Of a DNA stretch of 64,000 nucleotides, positions 51,301 through 59,183 are shown one piece after another (position 1 is the stretch's first letter; each line of letters opens with the position of its first letter). Made by a program: the position numbers and the translations under genes. The notes below the pieces were generated by a model. That model ran no database searches. It was given only the letters and a program-made list of their open reading frames with translations, and had not been told where the DNA came from. The DNA comes from Streptomyces umbrinus (lineage in GTDB: Bacteria; Actinomycetota; Actinomycetes; Streptomycetales; Streptomycetaceae): NCBI RefSeq assembly GCF_030817415.1, contig NZ_JAUSZI010000002.1, positions 9,548,001 to 9,612,000 on the forward strand, given 5' to 3'.

Positions 51301-53096
51301 AGCGCGCCCGCGCCGCTGACGAGGACCGGCGCGGCGCCCAGCGCGCCGCCGACGACGCCCGCCGCACGGCCCGCGCCCTGCGCGGCGAGCGCGCGGAGAT
51401 CGCGGGCGCCCCCGACGACGTACCGGAGGCCGACCCGGCCGCCGCGAAGTCGTCGCTGCCCGCCTTGCGCGAGGCCTACCGCGCCGCCTCCCAGCTCTAC
51501 GAGCAGGTCGGCGTCGGCGCCGACCTGCGGGCCGAGCAGTCCCGTGCCGAGAGCGACGAGAGCGCGGCGCTCGCGGAGCTGGAGCGGCTGAGCAACAAGG
51601 TGCGTACGCGTGCCGCCCAGCTCCTGGAGTCCACCGACGGCTCCGACGGGCCCTCACGGCAGGCCGCCTCGGCCCGCGCCGAGGAACTGGTCCAGCTTCT
51701 GGAAACGCGTATGTCGACCGCGAGCGAGCAGCTCGGACGGCTGCGGGGCGAGGCCGAGCGGCACGCGCCCGAGGACGGCGAGGCGCACACCGAACTGCCC
51801 GAGGACCTGGTCCCGCGCGACGCCGAGCACGCACAGAGCCTGCTGCGCACCGCCACCGGTGAACTCGCCTCCCGCACCGAGGCGTTGAGCCAGGCGCGCG
51901 CGGCCCACGCCGAACTGCTCGACGCCCACCGCGCCGCCGAGGACGCGGCGGGCGGTTTCGACGAGACGGCCGCCCTGCTCCGGGACCTCCTCAGGGAGCA
52001 CTCGGACGAGGAGCAGGAGGAGCCCGAGCCCTACCCGGGCACCCTCGAAGAGGCCCGGCACTCCGCAGCCGAGTCCCGCCGCTCCCTGCGCGGCTGCGCG
52101 GCAGACCTCTCCGCCGCCGAGACCTCGGTGCGCGAGGCGAGCGACGTACTTGTACGGCACGCCAACTCCACGCGCTACGAGCAGGTGCGCACGCCCGCCC
52201 GCCAGCAGATCCGTGAGCTGCCGGCTTCCTCCCTGCCCGAGCACGCCCAGAAGTGGGCGGACGCCTTCGCGCCCCGACTCCGGGTCCTCACCGACGAGTT
52301 GGAGCAGCTGGAGCGCAACCGCGACTCCATCGTCGACCGGTTGCGCGGGCTCGTCGAGTCCGCGCTCGCCACGCTCAGGTCGGCCCAGCGGCTCTCCCGT
52401 CTCCCCGAAGGGCTCGGGGAGTGGTCGGGGCAGGAGTTCCTGCGCATCCGCTTCGAGGAGCCCGACCAGGCCACGCTCGCCGAGCGGCTCGGCGAGGTCG
52501 TCGACGAGGCAACCCGCGCGGCCGTCAAGAAGAACTCCGACATGCGCCGCGACGGAATGTCCCTGCTGCTCAGAGGGGTCAGCGCGGCCCTTCAGCCCAA
52601 GGGCGTCGCCGTCGAGATCCTCAAGCCCGACGCCGTGCTGCGTGCCGAGCGCGTACCCGTCGGACAGATGGGCGACGTGTTCTCCGGCGGCCAGCTGCTC
52701 ACCGCCGCGATCGCGCTGTACTGCACGATGGCGGCCCTGCGCTCGAACGACCGGGGCCGCAGCGACAAGCACCGTCACGCCGGCACGCTGTTCCTCGACA
52801 ACCCCATCGGCCGCGCCAACGCCACGTATCTGCTGGAGCTCCAGCGGGCCGTGTCGGACGCCCTCGGTGTCCAGCTCCTCTACACCACGGGCCTGTTCGA
52901 CACGACCGCGCTCGCCGAGTTCCCCCTGGTCATCCGCCTCCGCAACGACGCGGACCTCCGCGCCGGGCTGAAGTACATCAGCGTGGAGGAACACCTCCGA
53001 CCGGGCCTCCCGCGGGAGGCTCCCGCCGGGGAGGCGGTACACACCGAGATCACGGCAACGCGCATGTACAAGAGGCCGGCAACCAGCGCCCCTTAA
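48315..53096 (+). CDS. Giant SMC-like ATPase (MukB/MksB/JetC-like)
   Basis: The 1593-residue protein has an N-terminal ATP-binding half with Walker A GVLFLENGGGKSVLLKL (GGGKS at 66-70). Long Ala/Glu/Arg-rich coiled coils fill about 260-610 and 860-1400. Between them a Gly/Ser/Thr-rich linker (about 613-685) is followed by a folded insert, probably the hinge (about 690-830, PGWRYLAQAVDPVDHARVLA). The C-terminal half has the ABC signature VFSGGQLLTAAIALY (from 1455) and a Walker B GTLFLDNPIGRANATYLLEL. Here Asp1495 is followed by Asn, not Glu. The complex should entrap or translocate along DNA. The stop codon lies inside a dispersed palindrome. Confidence 0.82.
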   Translation: MYELSRVRLYSIGPAGARYADTVLDLRGVGEPVPDPAPTQAEFFEEEPVGPPRRPAPAGVLFLENGGGKSVLLKLIFSVMLPGHRNTLGGASSGVLRKFLLADDCGHVALEWQHTLTGECVVVGKVSEWRGRQVSNDPRKFAEAWYSFRPGPGLSLDNLPVAEATSVRPSAEGASGAQGRRRTMKGFRDALTEAGKAYPHLEVHWEEIHDRWIEHLGDLGLDPELFRYQREMNADEGEAAGLFAVKKDSDFTDLLLRAVTDTRDTDGLADLVGGFGNKLGRRAELIAEREFTAGSVDLLGRIVEATATRSRARDIHAGAERRTRTLARRLSARAGQERGRTGDLAQQVTAAAHRVTEADSSRERSALISAQLAYRHASLALAGAEKGAAAQKRELADARTLHSAWQAAELVLRHRASADRSARVAVAIREAERDAAPALAARAKAAADLVRALHAAAEGAETVANEEEERSAALQEVGEAAYRDSTSAATEAQRARSEIGHLRQRLSEVEQETAEAVRAGWLDDTAPDADPARAALAASDAEKTAVAAWDTAREASRRTTEHSREAASAESRAELTAARAADAATAAERAYDAERGTARALAGEERLAELLSLPGASGGSGGSGRGGLPQPRQGAGTASTEGAARAGGADHGNTSGRGSGTGPGADAAGTRRGRGGPDTEADSDEAPLSAEELDHYADELRELLDDGVASAERQLFELRTAAADDARILGALGDGGLLPPGPDVLATVEYLGEHGIPALPGWRYLAQAVDPVDHARVLAARPELVDGVIITDPDTHARAREALADAALLPRSAVAVGTAAALLAPTPAPDTGDGGRVDVFLVPPNPAMHDEHAADEERQTLRTRATERDEEIRELAARLAKDRELAARLASWRTGCPAGRLAELATAAHDARAFAEESEAELSEARTVRAEADESAAEAALVRDERQEAAQRARRAADALAGLAFRLRERAGWQVKLRELADDAAESEARAQSCLERARAADEDRRGAQRAADDARRTARALRGERAEIAGAPDDVPEADPAAAKSSLPALREAYRAASQLYEQVGVGADLRAEQSRAESDESAALAELERLSNKVRTRAAQLLESTDGSDGPSRQAASARAEELVQLLETRMSTASEQLGRLRGEAERHAPEDGEAHTELPEDLVPRDAEHAQSLLRTATGELASRTEALSQARAAHAELLDAHRAAEDAAGGFDETAALLRDLLREHSDEEQEEPEPYPGTLEEARHSAAESRRSLRGCAADLSAAETSVREASDVLVRHANSTRYEQVRTPARQQIRELPASSLPEHAQKWADAFAPRLRVLTDELEQLERNRDSIVDRLRGLVESALATLRSAQRLSRLPEGLGEWSGQEFLRIRFEEPDQATLAERLGEVVDEATRAAVKKNSDMRRDGMSLLLRGVSAALQPKGVAVEILKPDAVLRAERVPVGQMGDVFSGGQLLTAAIALYCTMAALRSNDRGRSDKHRHAGTLFLDNPIGRANATYLLELQRAVSDALGVQLLYTTGLFDTTALAEFPLVIRLRNDADLRAGLKYISVEEHLRPGLPREAPAGEAVHTEITATRMYKRPATSAP

Positions 53097-53139
53097 GGGG
53101 CGCGGGGCTGTGACATTTGCGGCTCCGCCGCGTGGGCGC
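53086..53139 (+). repeat. Class A dispersed terminator repeat at the SMC stop codon
   Basis: GCGCCCCTT/AAGGGGCGC (53086-53103) is a perfect 18-bp palindrome whose centre contains the TAA stop of the SMC gene; the palindrome itself encodes the last two residues. The next 36 bases match those at 45509-45544 exactly. It terminates the SMC operon. Confidence 0.85.
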
Positions 53140-53175
53140 GACCAGCCACAACGGCCCCGCAGCTCCCCACGACCT

Positions 53176-54729
53176 CTAAGACGCGTCCTCCTTCAAAAGA
53201 TCAGCACACTTCTCGCCGATCATCATCGTCGTGATGCACGGATTGACGGCCACAAGATCCGGCATCACGGACCCGTCCGCGACCCGCAGCCCTTCAACTC
53301 CCTTCACTCGAAGCCGGGCATCCAGAGGCGCCGAGGCGTCGGAATCCGCACCCATCTTCACCGTGCAGGACGGGTGATAGACGGTGTTGTGCGTCTTGTG
53401 GATGTAGTCGAGCAACTCGTCGTCCGTCCGGACATCCGGCCCGGGGGCCAGCTCGGCCCCCGCCCACCCGCTCAGCGCGGGCTGTTCCGCGATACGCCGG
53501 GCCAGCTTCAGCCCGAACGTCATCACGCGCGCGTCGTGCTCGTGCGTGAAGTACCGCGGATCGACCTTGGGCTTGTCCCGGAAGTCGCGCGTCCGCAGCC
53601 GCACCGTGCCGCGCGACTTCGCGCTCGTCACGTTCGGCGTGAGACAGAACGCGTTCTCGGAGGTCGGATAGCCCCACCGGGCCGTGTTCATGTCGAACGG
53701 CACGGACCCGTAGTGGAACATCAGGTCCGGCCGGTCCAGGCCGGGTTCGGTGTCGTAGAAGATGCCCGCCTCCCACCACTGGCTTGAGGTGGTCGTCATG
53801 GGCTGCTTGGCGTCCCACATGATGACGCCCTCGGGGTGGTCCTGAAGGTTCTCGCCCACGCCGGCCGAGTCCACCACCACGTCGACACCCACCTCGCGCA
53901 GATGGTCGGCGGGCCCGATGCCCGACAGCATCAGCAGCTTCGCGCTGTCGATCGAGCCGCACGACACGATCACCTCGCGCCTGGCCCGTACCGTCCGGGT
54001 GTGGATCAGGTCCGGGTCCAGGTACTCGGCGCCCACGCAGCGCCGCCCGTCGAGCACGAGCTTCTTGGCCCGCACCCCGGTCCGTACGTCCAGGTTCGGA
54101 CGCTTGCCGAGGATCGGGTGCAGATAGGCGACCGACGAGGACTGACGGATGTTGTTCTCGTCGGAGTTGATCTGGAACCAGTTGGCCCCGCGAACGACCG
54201 TCTTTCCGGTGTTGAACGGGGTGGTCGGGATGCCTGCCTGGGCGCAGGCCTCCAACAGGGCGGTGCCACAAGGGTCGTCGCTCTTCAGCTGGCGCAGCTT
54301 CACCGGGCCGGAGCGGCCGTGGTGCTCGCCGGGAGCGTCGTTGTTCTCCAGCCGCTGGTACAGCGGGAAGAGCTCGGCCGCGCTCCAGCCCGTACAGCCC
54401 GCTGCCGCCCAGCCGTCCAGGTCCTCGGCCGGTGCCCAGAAGGCGATACAGGAGTTGTGCGAGGAGCAGCCGCCGAGCACCCGGGCGCGGGCGTGCCGCA
54501 TGAAGCTGTTGCCGCTGGCCTGCGGCTCGACCGGGTAGTCCCAGTCGTAGCCGGACTCAAGGAGTCCCATCCAGCGTTCCAGCTTCATGACGTCGTCGTC
54601 GCCGACGTCGCTGGGCCCCGCCTCCAGGACGCACACCGTGACGGACGGGTCTTCGGAGAGGCGGGCCGCGACCACATTGCCCGCGGTTCCTCCGCCGACC
54701 ACGACGTAGTCGAACTCGTCTTCGTTCAT
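53176..54729 (-). CDS. betA: GMC oxidoreductase, probable choline dehydrogenase
   Basis: The 517-residue flavoenzyme has the Rossmann motif YVVVGGGTAGNVVAARLSED, the GMC signature VLGGCSSHNSCIAFWAPAED, and the second signature EVIVSCGSIDSAKLLMLSGI. The active-site segments are HNTVYHPSCTVKMG and VNPCITTMMIGEKCADLL. GMC enzymes of this length next to a betaine aldehyde dehydrogenase usually oxidise choline to betaine aldehyde. Other alcohols cannot be excluded by eye. It is the last gene of the island, 52 bases after the permease. Confidence 0.85.
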   Translation of the reverse strand: MNEDEFDYVVVGGGTAGNVVAARLSEDPSVTVCVLEAGPSDVGDDDVMKLERWMGLLESGYDWDYPVEPQASGNSFMRHARARVLGGCSSHNSCIAFWAPAEDLDGWAAAGCTGWSAAELFPLYQRLENNDAPGEHHGRSGPVKLRQLKSDDPCGTALLEACAQAGIPTTPFNTGKTVVRGANWFQINSDENNIRQSSSVAYLHPILGKRPNLDVRTGVRAKKLVLDGRRCVGAEYLDPDLIHTRTVRARREVIVSCGSIDSAKLLMLSGIGPADHLREVGVDVVVDSAGVGENLQDHPEGVIMWDAKQPMTTTSSQWWEAGIFYDTEPGLDRPDLMFHYGSVPFDMNTARWGYPTSENAFCLTPNVTSAKSRGTVRLRTRDFRDKPKVDPRYFTHEHDARVMTFGLKLARRIAEQPALSGWAGAELAPGPDVRTDDELLDYIHKTHNTVYHPSCTVKMGADSDASAPLDARLRVKGVEGLRVADGSVMPDLVAVNPCITTMMIGEKCADLLKEDAS

Positions 54730-54781
54730 GGGGAGTTGACCTCCTTGAGTCCTTGCGACGTTCTGCCTTCGGATCGGGCGC

Positions 54782-56359
54782 TCAGTCGGCCGTCGGGGTG
54801 GCCGCGGGCGAGGATGGCGGAAGAGGCGTGTCGGGGGCCTTGTACTGGTGCTCGGCGAGCACTCCGGTGCGGTGCCGCTGCACGAACCAGTAGTAGGCGA
54901 AACCGCCGCCCATCACGATGCCGACGAACAGGACGGCACCCCAGCGCAGATACCAGTGGTACGGGGCGGCCGCGTTGTAGACCGCGGCGCGCGGCCAGAT
55001 CAGGTTGATCATCATGGCCGCGCCCCACACCACGGCGACGATGTTGACGGGCAGTCCCCAGCGGCCGAGCGAGAACTTGCCGTCGCCCGCGGGCTGCCAC
55101 TTGCCGCGCAGCCTGGCCACCAGCATGGGCCCGGTGACCAGCAGATACGCGAGGTAGATCAGGATGATGCCGATACTGGTGACGACCGTGAAGATCTGCG
55201 GCTGGCGGATGTTGACCACCAGGATCGCCAGCGCCAGGATGCCGATGATCACCGCGGGCAGGATCGGGGTCTGGAAGCGCGGATGGACCTTGGCCAGCTT
55301 GGCGGAGGCGGGCAGGTTGTTGTCGCGGGACATCGCGAAGGCCAGCCGGATCGCCGCCGTGTGAACGGCCAGGGCGCACACGGTGACCGCGATGAACACG
55401 CACCACAGCATGGCCTTGCCCGCGTCCTCGCCGAGCACGTTGAGGACGACGTACTGCAGGCCGTCCGTGGACAGCTTGTCGCCCTTCAGGCTGGACACGC
55501 TCATCAGCGCGAGCAGCAGGATGAGCCCGCCGAGGACGAACGAGGCGACGATGGCACGGAGGATCGCGCGCGGCGCGTTGCGCGACGGGTCGAGGGACTC
55601 CTCGCCGAGCGAGGCGGCCGTGTCGAAGCCGTACATCACGTACGCGGATGCCAGCGACGCGATCAGGAACGCGCCGAAGTAGCCGCCGGGCTGGCCCGCT
55701 CCCGTGCCGTTCGTCTCCAGCACGACCCCCGGTCCGCGGGTGATGTGCACGGCGAACAGCACGATCAGGACGACGGTGGCGATCAGCTCGATGAAGACGC
55801 CCGCCGTGTTGATCCGGGCCATCAGCTTCACGCCGAGGGCGTTCACCAGGGTGGTGAAGATGATGAGCACGGAGGCCAGCAGCACGGCGTTGGTGGCCAC
55901 GTCGTACTTGCCGGTGCCGTCGCCCACGAACTGGAACACGGAGGAGATCTGAGGAAGCGTCAACTGATACGCAAGGGCCACGGCCGCGATCGACACGATC
56001 GAGGCGATCAGCATCGTCCAGCCCGCCAGCCAGCCTATGTGCGGGTTGCCCACCTTCTTGGACCAGTTGTAGACGGAGCCGGCCACCGGATAGCGGGCGG
56101 CGAGTTCGGCGAAGCACAGCGCGACCATGAACTGGCCGACGAAGACCATGGGCCAGGACCACCAGTAGGCGGGCCCGCCGCTGCCGTAGCCGAAGTAGAA
56201 GAGCTGGAAGGTGCCGGTGAGGATGGAGATGTAGCTGATGCCGGCGGCGAAGGTGTGGAAATTGCCGAGCGTGCGCTTCAGTTCGGGCTTGTAGCCGAAC
56301 TCGTTGAGCTCGGAGTCGTCGTTACTTTGTTTCTCAGGTGGTTGAGCGGTGGTGGTCAT
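54782..56359 (-). CDS. APC-family amino acid/choline permease
   Basis: The 525-residue protein has about 12 helices and the APC pattern of the GABA/choline permease branch: FAAGISYISILTGTFQLFYF, FAELAARYPVAGSVYNWSKK, YGFDTAASLGEESLDPSRNA and a loop AFAMSRDNNLPASAKLAKVH. It should import a substrate of the surrounding pathway (choline, ethanolamine-like or a methylated amine), which is inferred from context. The start ATG 56359 has AGGAGG-type purines upstream. Its 190-base leader holds only the hairpin at 56503. Confidence 0.85.
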   Translation of the reverse strand: MTTTAQPPEKQSNDDSELNEFGYKPELKRTLGNFHTFAAGISYISILTGTFQLFYFGYGSGGPAYWWSWPMVFVGQFMVALCFAELAARYPVAGSVYNWSKKVGNPHIGWLAGWTMLIASIVSIAAVALAYQLTLPQISSVFQFVGDGTGKYDVATNAVLLASVLIIFTTLVNALGVKLMARINTAGVFIELIATVVLIVLFAVHITRGPGVVLETNGTGAGQPGGYFGAFLIASLASAYVMYGFDTAASLGEESLDPSRNAPRAILRAIVASFVLGGLILLLALMSVSSLKGDKLSTDGLQYVVLNVLGEDAGKAMLWCVFIAVTVCALAVHTAAIRLAFAMSRDNNLPASAKLAKVHPRFQTPILPAVIIGILALAILVVNIRQPQIFTVVTSIGIILIYLAYLLVTGPMLVARLRGKWQPAGDGKFSLGRWGLPVNIVAVVWGAAMMINLIWPRAAVYNAAAPYHWYLRWGAVLFVGIVMGGGFAYYWFVQRHRTGVLAEHQYKAPDTPLPPSSPAATPTAD

Positions 56360-56502
56360 GAGGCGCCTCCTGGGAAGGGGGAGTTCTCCCGGGCGGGAGG
56401 GGAGTGCGGCTCGTGCGGGGTCGTTGGTGCGCGGGTGCTGGATCTCGGGGTGAAGAAGGCTGGATCTTACGATGCCTGCGACTGGTTCTGACCATGAGGA
56501 GT

Positions 56503-56535
56503 GCCGGTTTCTTGCGAAAGATCCGCAGAACCGGC
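56503..56535 (-). terminator. Hairpin after the aldehyde dehydrogenase gene
   Basis: GCCGGTTTCT (56503-56512) and AGAACCGGC (56527-56535) pair with one bulged base. It follows the minus-strand aldehyde dehydrogenase stop (56550) and precedes the permease gene, so it may attenuate transcription between the two parts of the island. Confidence 0.5.
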
Positions 56536-56549
56536 CCTGGGGACATGGA

Positions 56550-58016
56550 TCAGGAGAACCAGCCCTGTGGACTGGGATTGGTCGTGCGCCAGATGTGTTT
56601 GGTCTCGCGGTACTCGGCGAGACCGGCAGGACCGAGCTCCCGCCCGAACCCGGACTGCTTGTAACCGCCCCACTCGGCCTGTGGAACGTACGGGTGGTAG
56701 TCGTTGATCCAGATGGTGCCGATCCGCAGCGCGGACGCGACCCGCTGGGCCTTCGCCTCGTCGGAGGTGAAGATCCCGCCGGCGAGACCGTAGATCGTGT
56801 CGTTGGCCAGCCGCACCGCCTCCGCCTCGTCCGTGAACCGCTCCACGGTCAGTACGGGCCCGAAGGACTCCTCCTGGACGACCGACATCCGGCCGGAGCA
56901 CTCGTCGAGCACGGTCGGCGGGTAGTAGAAGCCGTCCGGGTGCGGAGGATCGGCCGGCCGCTCCCCGCCGCAGCGCAGGACCGCCCCCTCCTCCAGGCCC
57001 TTGGCGACGTACGCCTCGACCTTCTCCCGGTGGGCCGCCGAGATCAGCGGACCGGTCTGTGCCTGCTCGTCGAACGGTCCGCCCAGCCTGATCAGCCGGG
57101 CCCTGCGGACGACCTCGTCGACGAAGCGGTCGTGCAGCGAGTCCTCGACCAGGAGCCGCGCCCCGGCCGAGCAGACCTGTCCGGAATGCAGGAAGACGGC
57201 CGTCAGCGCCATGTCGACGGCCGTCTCGAAGTCGGCGTCGGCGAAGACGATGTTCGGGTTCTTGCCGCCCAGTTCGAGGGCGACCTTCTTCACCGTCCCG
57301 GCCGCCGCGGCCATGAGTCTGCGGCCGGTCTGCAGACCGCCGGTGAAGGACACCAGGTCCACGTCCGGATGGTCGCCCAGCGGAGCGCCGGCCTCGGGAC
57401 CGGCGCCGAGCACCAGGTTCGCCACGCCGGCGGGTACTCCGGCCTCCTCCAGGAGGCGCATCAGATGGATCGCGGTGTGCGGGGTCAGCTCGCTCGGCTT
57501 GAGGATGAAGGTGTTGCCCGCGGCGAGCGCCGGGGCGACCTTCCACGCCGTCTGGAGCAGCGGATAGTTCCAGGGTGTGATCAGCGCGCAGACACCGACC
57601 GGTTCGTATACGACCCGGCTGTCGACGCCCTCCGTGCCCGTCTCCACGACCCGGCCGGACTCGCTCGCGACGAGCCGGCCGAAGTAGCGGAAGCAGTTCT
57701 CGATGTCGTCGATGTCGTACTCGCTCTCCACCAGGCGTTTGCCGGTGTCGAGGGACTCCGCGCGGGCGAGTACGTCCTTGTCGCGGGCGAGCAGGTCGGC
57801 GACCCGCAGCAGCAGGTCACCGCGCTCGTTCGGGGGCGTCCGTGGCCAGGGGCCGTCGTCGAAGGCGCGGCGCGCGGCCGCGATCGCGTCGGCCGTGTCC
57901 TGGGGGCCCGCCTCGTCCACGACGGCGACGAGTGAACCGTCGGCCGGACAGCGGATCTCGCGGGTGCCCTTCTCCCGCGCGCTCGTCCATGTGCCGCCGA
58001 TATAGAGATCAGCCAT
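56550..58016 (-). CDS. betB: Aldehyde dehydrogenase, probable betaine aldehyde dehydrogenase
   Basis: The 488-residue NAD(P)-dependent enzyme carries the aldehyde dehydrogenase signatures: VCALITPWNYPLLQTAWKVA, catalytic Glu248 in KKVALELGGKNPNIVFADAD, and nucleophile Cys282 in HSGQVCSAGARLLVE. ESFGPVLTVERFTDEAEAV follows. It would turn betaine aldehyde into glycine betaine; specificity is inferred from neighbours. ATG 58016 overlaps the Rieske gene stop by 8 bases. The frame is open further upstream only as an alternative reading across that gene. Confidence 0.88.
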   Translation of the reverse strand: MADLYIGGTWTSAREKGTREIRCPADGSLVAVVDEAGPQDTADAIAAARRAFDDGPWPRTPPNERGDLLLRVADLLARDKDVLARAESLDTGKRLVESEYDIDDIENCFRYFGRLVASESGRVVETGTEGVDSRVVYEPVGVCALITPWNYPLLQTAWKVAPALAAGNTFILKPSELTPHTAIHLMRLLEEAGVPAGVANLVLGAGPEAGAPLGDHPDVDLVSFTGGLQTGRRLMAAAAGTVKKVALELGGKNPNIVFADADFETAVDMALTAVFLHSGQVCSAGARLLVEDSLHDRFVDEVVRRARLIRLGGPFDEQAQTGPLISAAHREKVEAYVAKGLEEGAVLRCGGERPADPPHPDGFYYPPTVLDECSGRMSVVQEESFGPVLTVERFTDEAEAVRLANDTIYGLAGGIFTSDEAKAQRVASALRIGTIWINDYHPYVPQAEWGGYKQSGFGRELGPAGLAEYRETKHIWRTTNPSPQGWFS

Positions 58017-59172
58017 CCATGCCTCCCAGCATGCCAATGAGCCACTCGTGGAAAATCCCGATGTGGTGCTCGGTGGGCACCAGCACCCCGCCCCTCCGGT
58101 AGGCGCGGGACGCCATCGCGGGCTGCGTACGCTCGCAGGCCTCGAAGTCCTGGGCGTTGACCCGGTGGAAGAGTTCCACGGACTTCGACACATCGGCGCC
58201 CGACTCGACGACCTCGGGTGCGTAGAGCCAGTCGCACTCCACGATCGTCCGGTCCTCGGCGAGGGGGAACATGCGGTGCAGGATGACATGGTCGGGGACG
58301 AGATTGATGAACACGGTGGGTTTGACCGTTATCGCATAGTAACGACGGTCCTGATCCTCCGCGATCGCGGGAAGTCTCCCGAATCCCTCGCTGCCGTCGA
58401 CGGTGAAGCCCTTGACCTCCTCGCCGAACTCGGCGCCGTGCCCCACGTAGTACTGGGCCGCGTAGCCGTCGGCGAACTCCGGGAGGACGTCGGTGAGCTC
58501 GGGGTGGATCGTCGCGCAGTGGTAGCACTCCATGAAGTTCTCGACGATCAGTTTCCAGTTCGCCTTCACGTCATAGGTGATGCGTTTTCCGAGGGCGAGG
58601 TTCTCCGTGCCGTAGTGCTCGATGGCCGCCACGTTCCCGAGCCGCTCCACGGCCGCGCCCATCACCGTCTCCTCGAAGGACGGCGGCTCGTCGGCCAGAC
58701 ACACCCAGGCGTAGCCGAGCCACTCCCGCAGGGCGACCTTGACCAGGCCGTACTCCGTTCGGTCGACGTCCGGCATCTTCACCAGGTTCGGTGCCGCGAT
58801 CAGCTTGCCGTCGAGGTCGTACGTCCACGCGTGGTACGGGCACTGGAGATTGCGCCGGACCTCGCCGGCCTCCTCCAGACAGAGACGGGCCCCGCGGTGG
58901 CGGCAGACGTTCAGGAAGGCGCGCAGCTCACCGGTGCGGGACCGGGTGATCAGGACGCTCTCGCGGCCGACCTGGACCGTACGGAACGCGCCCGGTTTGG
59001 CCAGGTCGGCGCCGCGGACCGCGCAGAACCACATCGACTCGAAGAGCCGTTCCTGCTCCTGCCGGAAGATCTCCGGGTCGGTGTAGTAGTGCCCCGGAAG
59101 GGTGGCGATCAGGCTGGGCGGCAGCTGACCGGGGGCGGAGACGGGGGCGGGGGAGACGGGGGTCGTCGTCAC
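58009..59172 (-). CDS. Rieske non-heme iron oxygenase, probable glycine betaine demethylase
   Basis: The 387-residue oxygenase alpha subunit has a Rieske [2Fe-2S] centre with Cys90, His92, Cys111 and His114 (NVCRHRGARLCLEE and CPYHAWTYDLDG). Its mononuclear iron site is in ENFMECYHCATIHPEL (His218, His223). The family includes GbcA (glycine betaine to dimethylglycine plus formaldehyde), stachydrine demethylase and choline monooxygenase; the neighbours favour glycine betaine. No reductase or ferredoxin gene (GbcB-like) lies in the window, so electrons must come from an unlinked partner. Confidence 0.88.
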   Translation of the reverse strand: MTTTPVSPAPVSAPGQLPPSLIATLPGHYYTDPEIFRQEQERLFESMWFCAVRGADLAKPGAFRTVQVGRESVLITRSRTGELRAFLNVCRHRGARLCLEEAGEVRRNLQCPYHAWTYDLDGKLIAAPNLVKMPDVDRTEYGLVKVALREWLGYAWVCLADEPPSFEETVMGAAVERLGNVAAIEHYGTENLALGKRITYDVKANWKLIVENFMECYHCATIHPELTDVLPEFADGYAAQYYVGHGAEFGEEVKGFTVDGSEGFGRLPAIAEDQDRRYYAITVKPTVFINLVPDHVILHRMFPLAEDRTIVECDWLYAPEVVESGADVSKSVELFHRVNAQDFEACERTQPAMASRAYRRGGVLVPTEHHIGIFHEWLIGMLGGMDG

Positions 59173-59183
59173 GTGCGTGCTCC

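Noticed and set aside
45650..53096. Complete Wadjet defence system
   Set aside because: No JetD (toprim nuclease-like) gene is adjacent on either side, so the name Wadjet cannot be given from this window.
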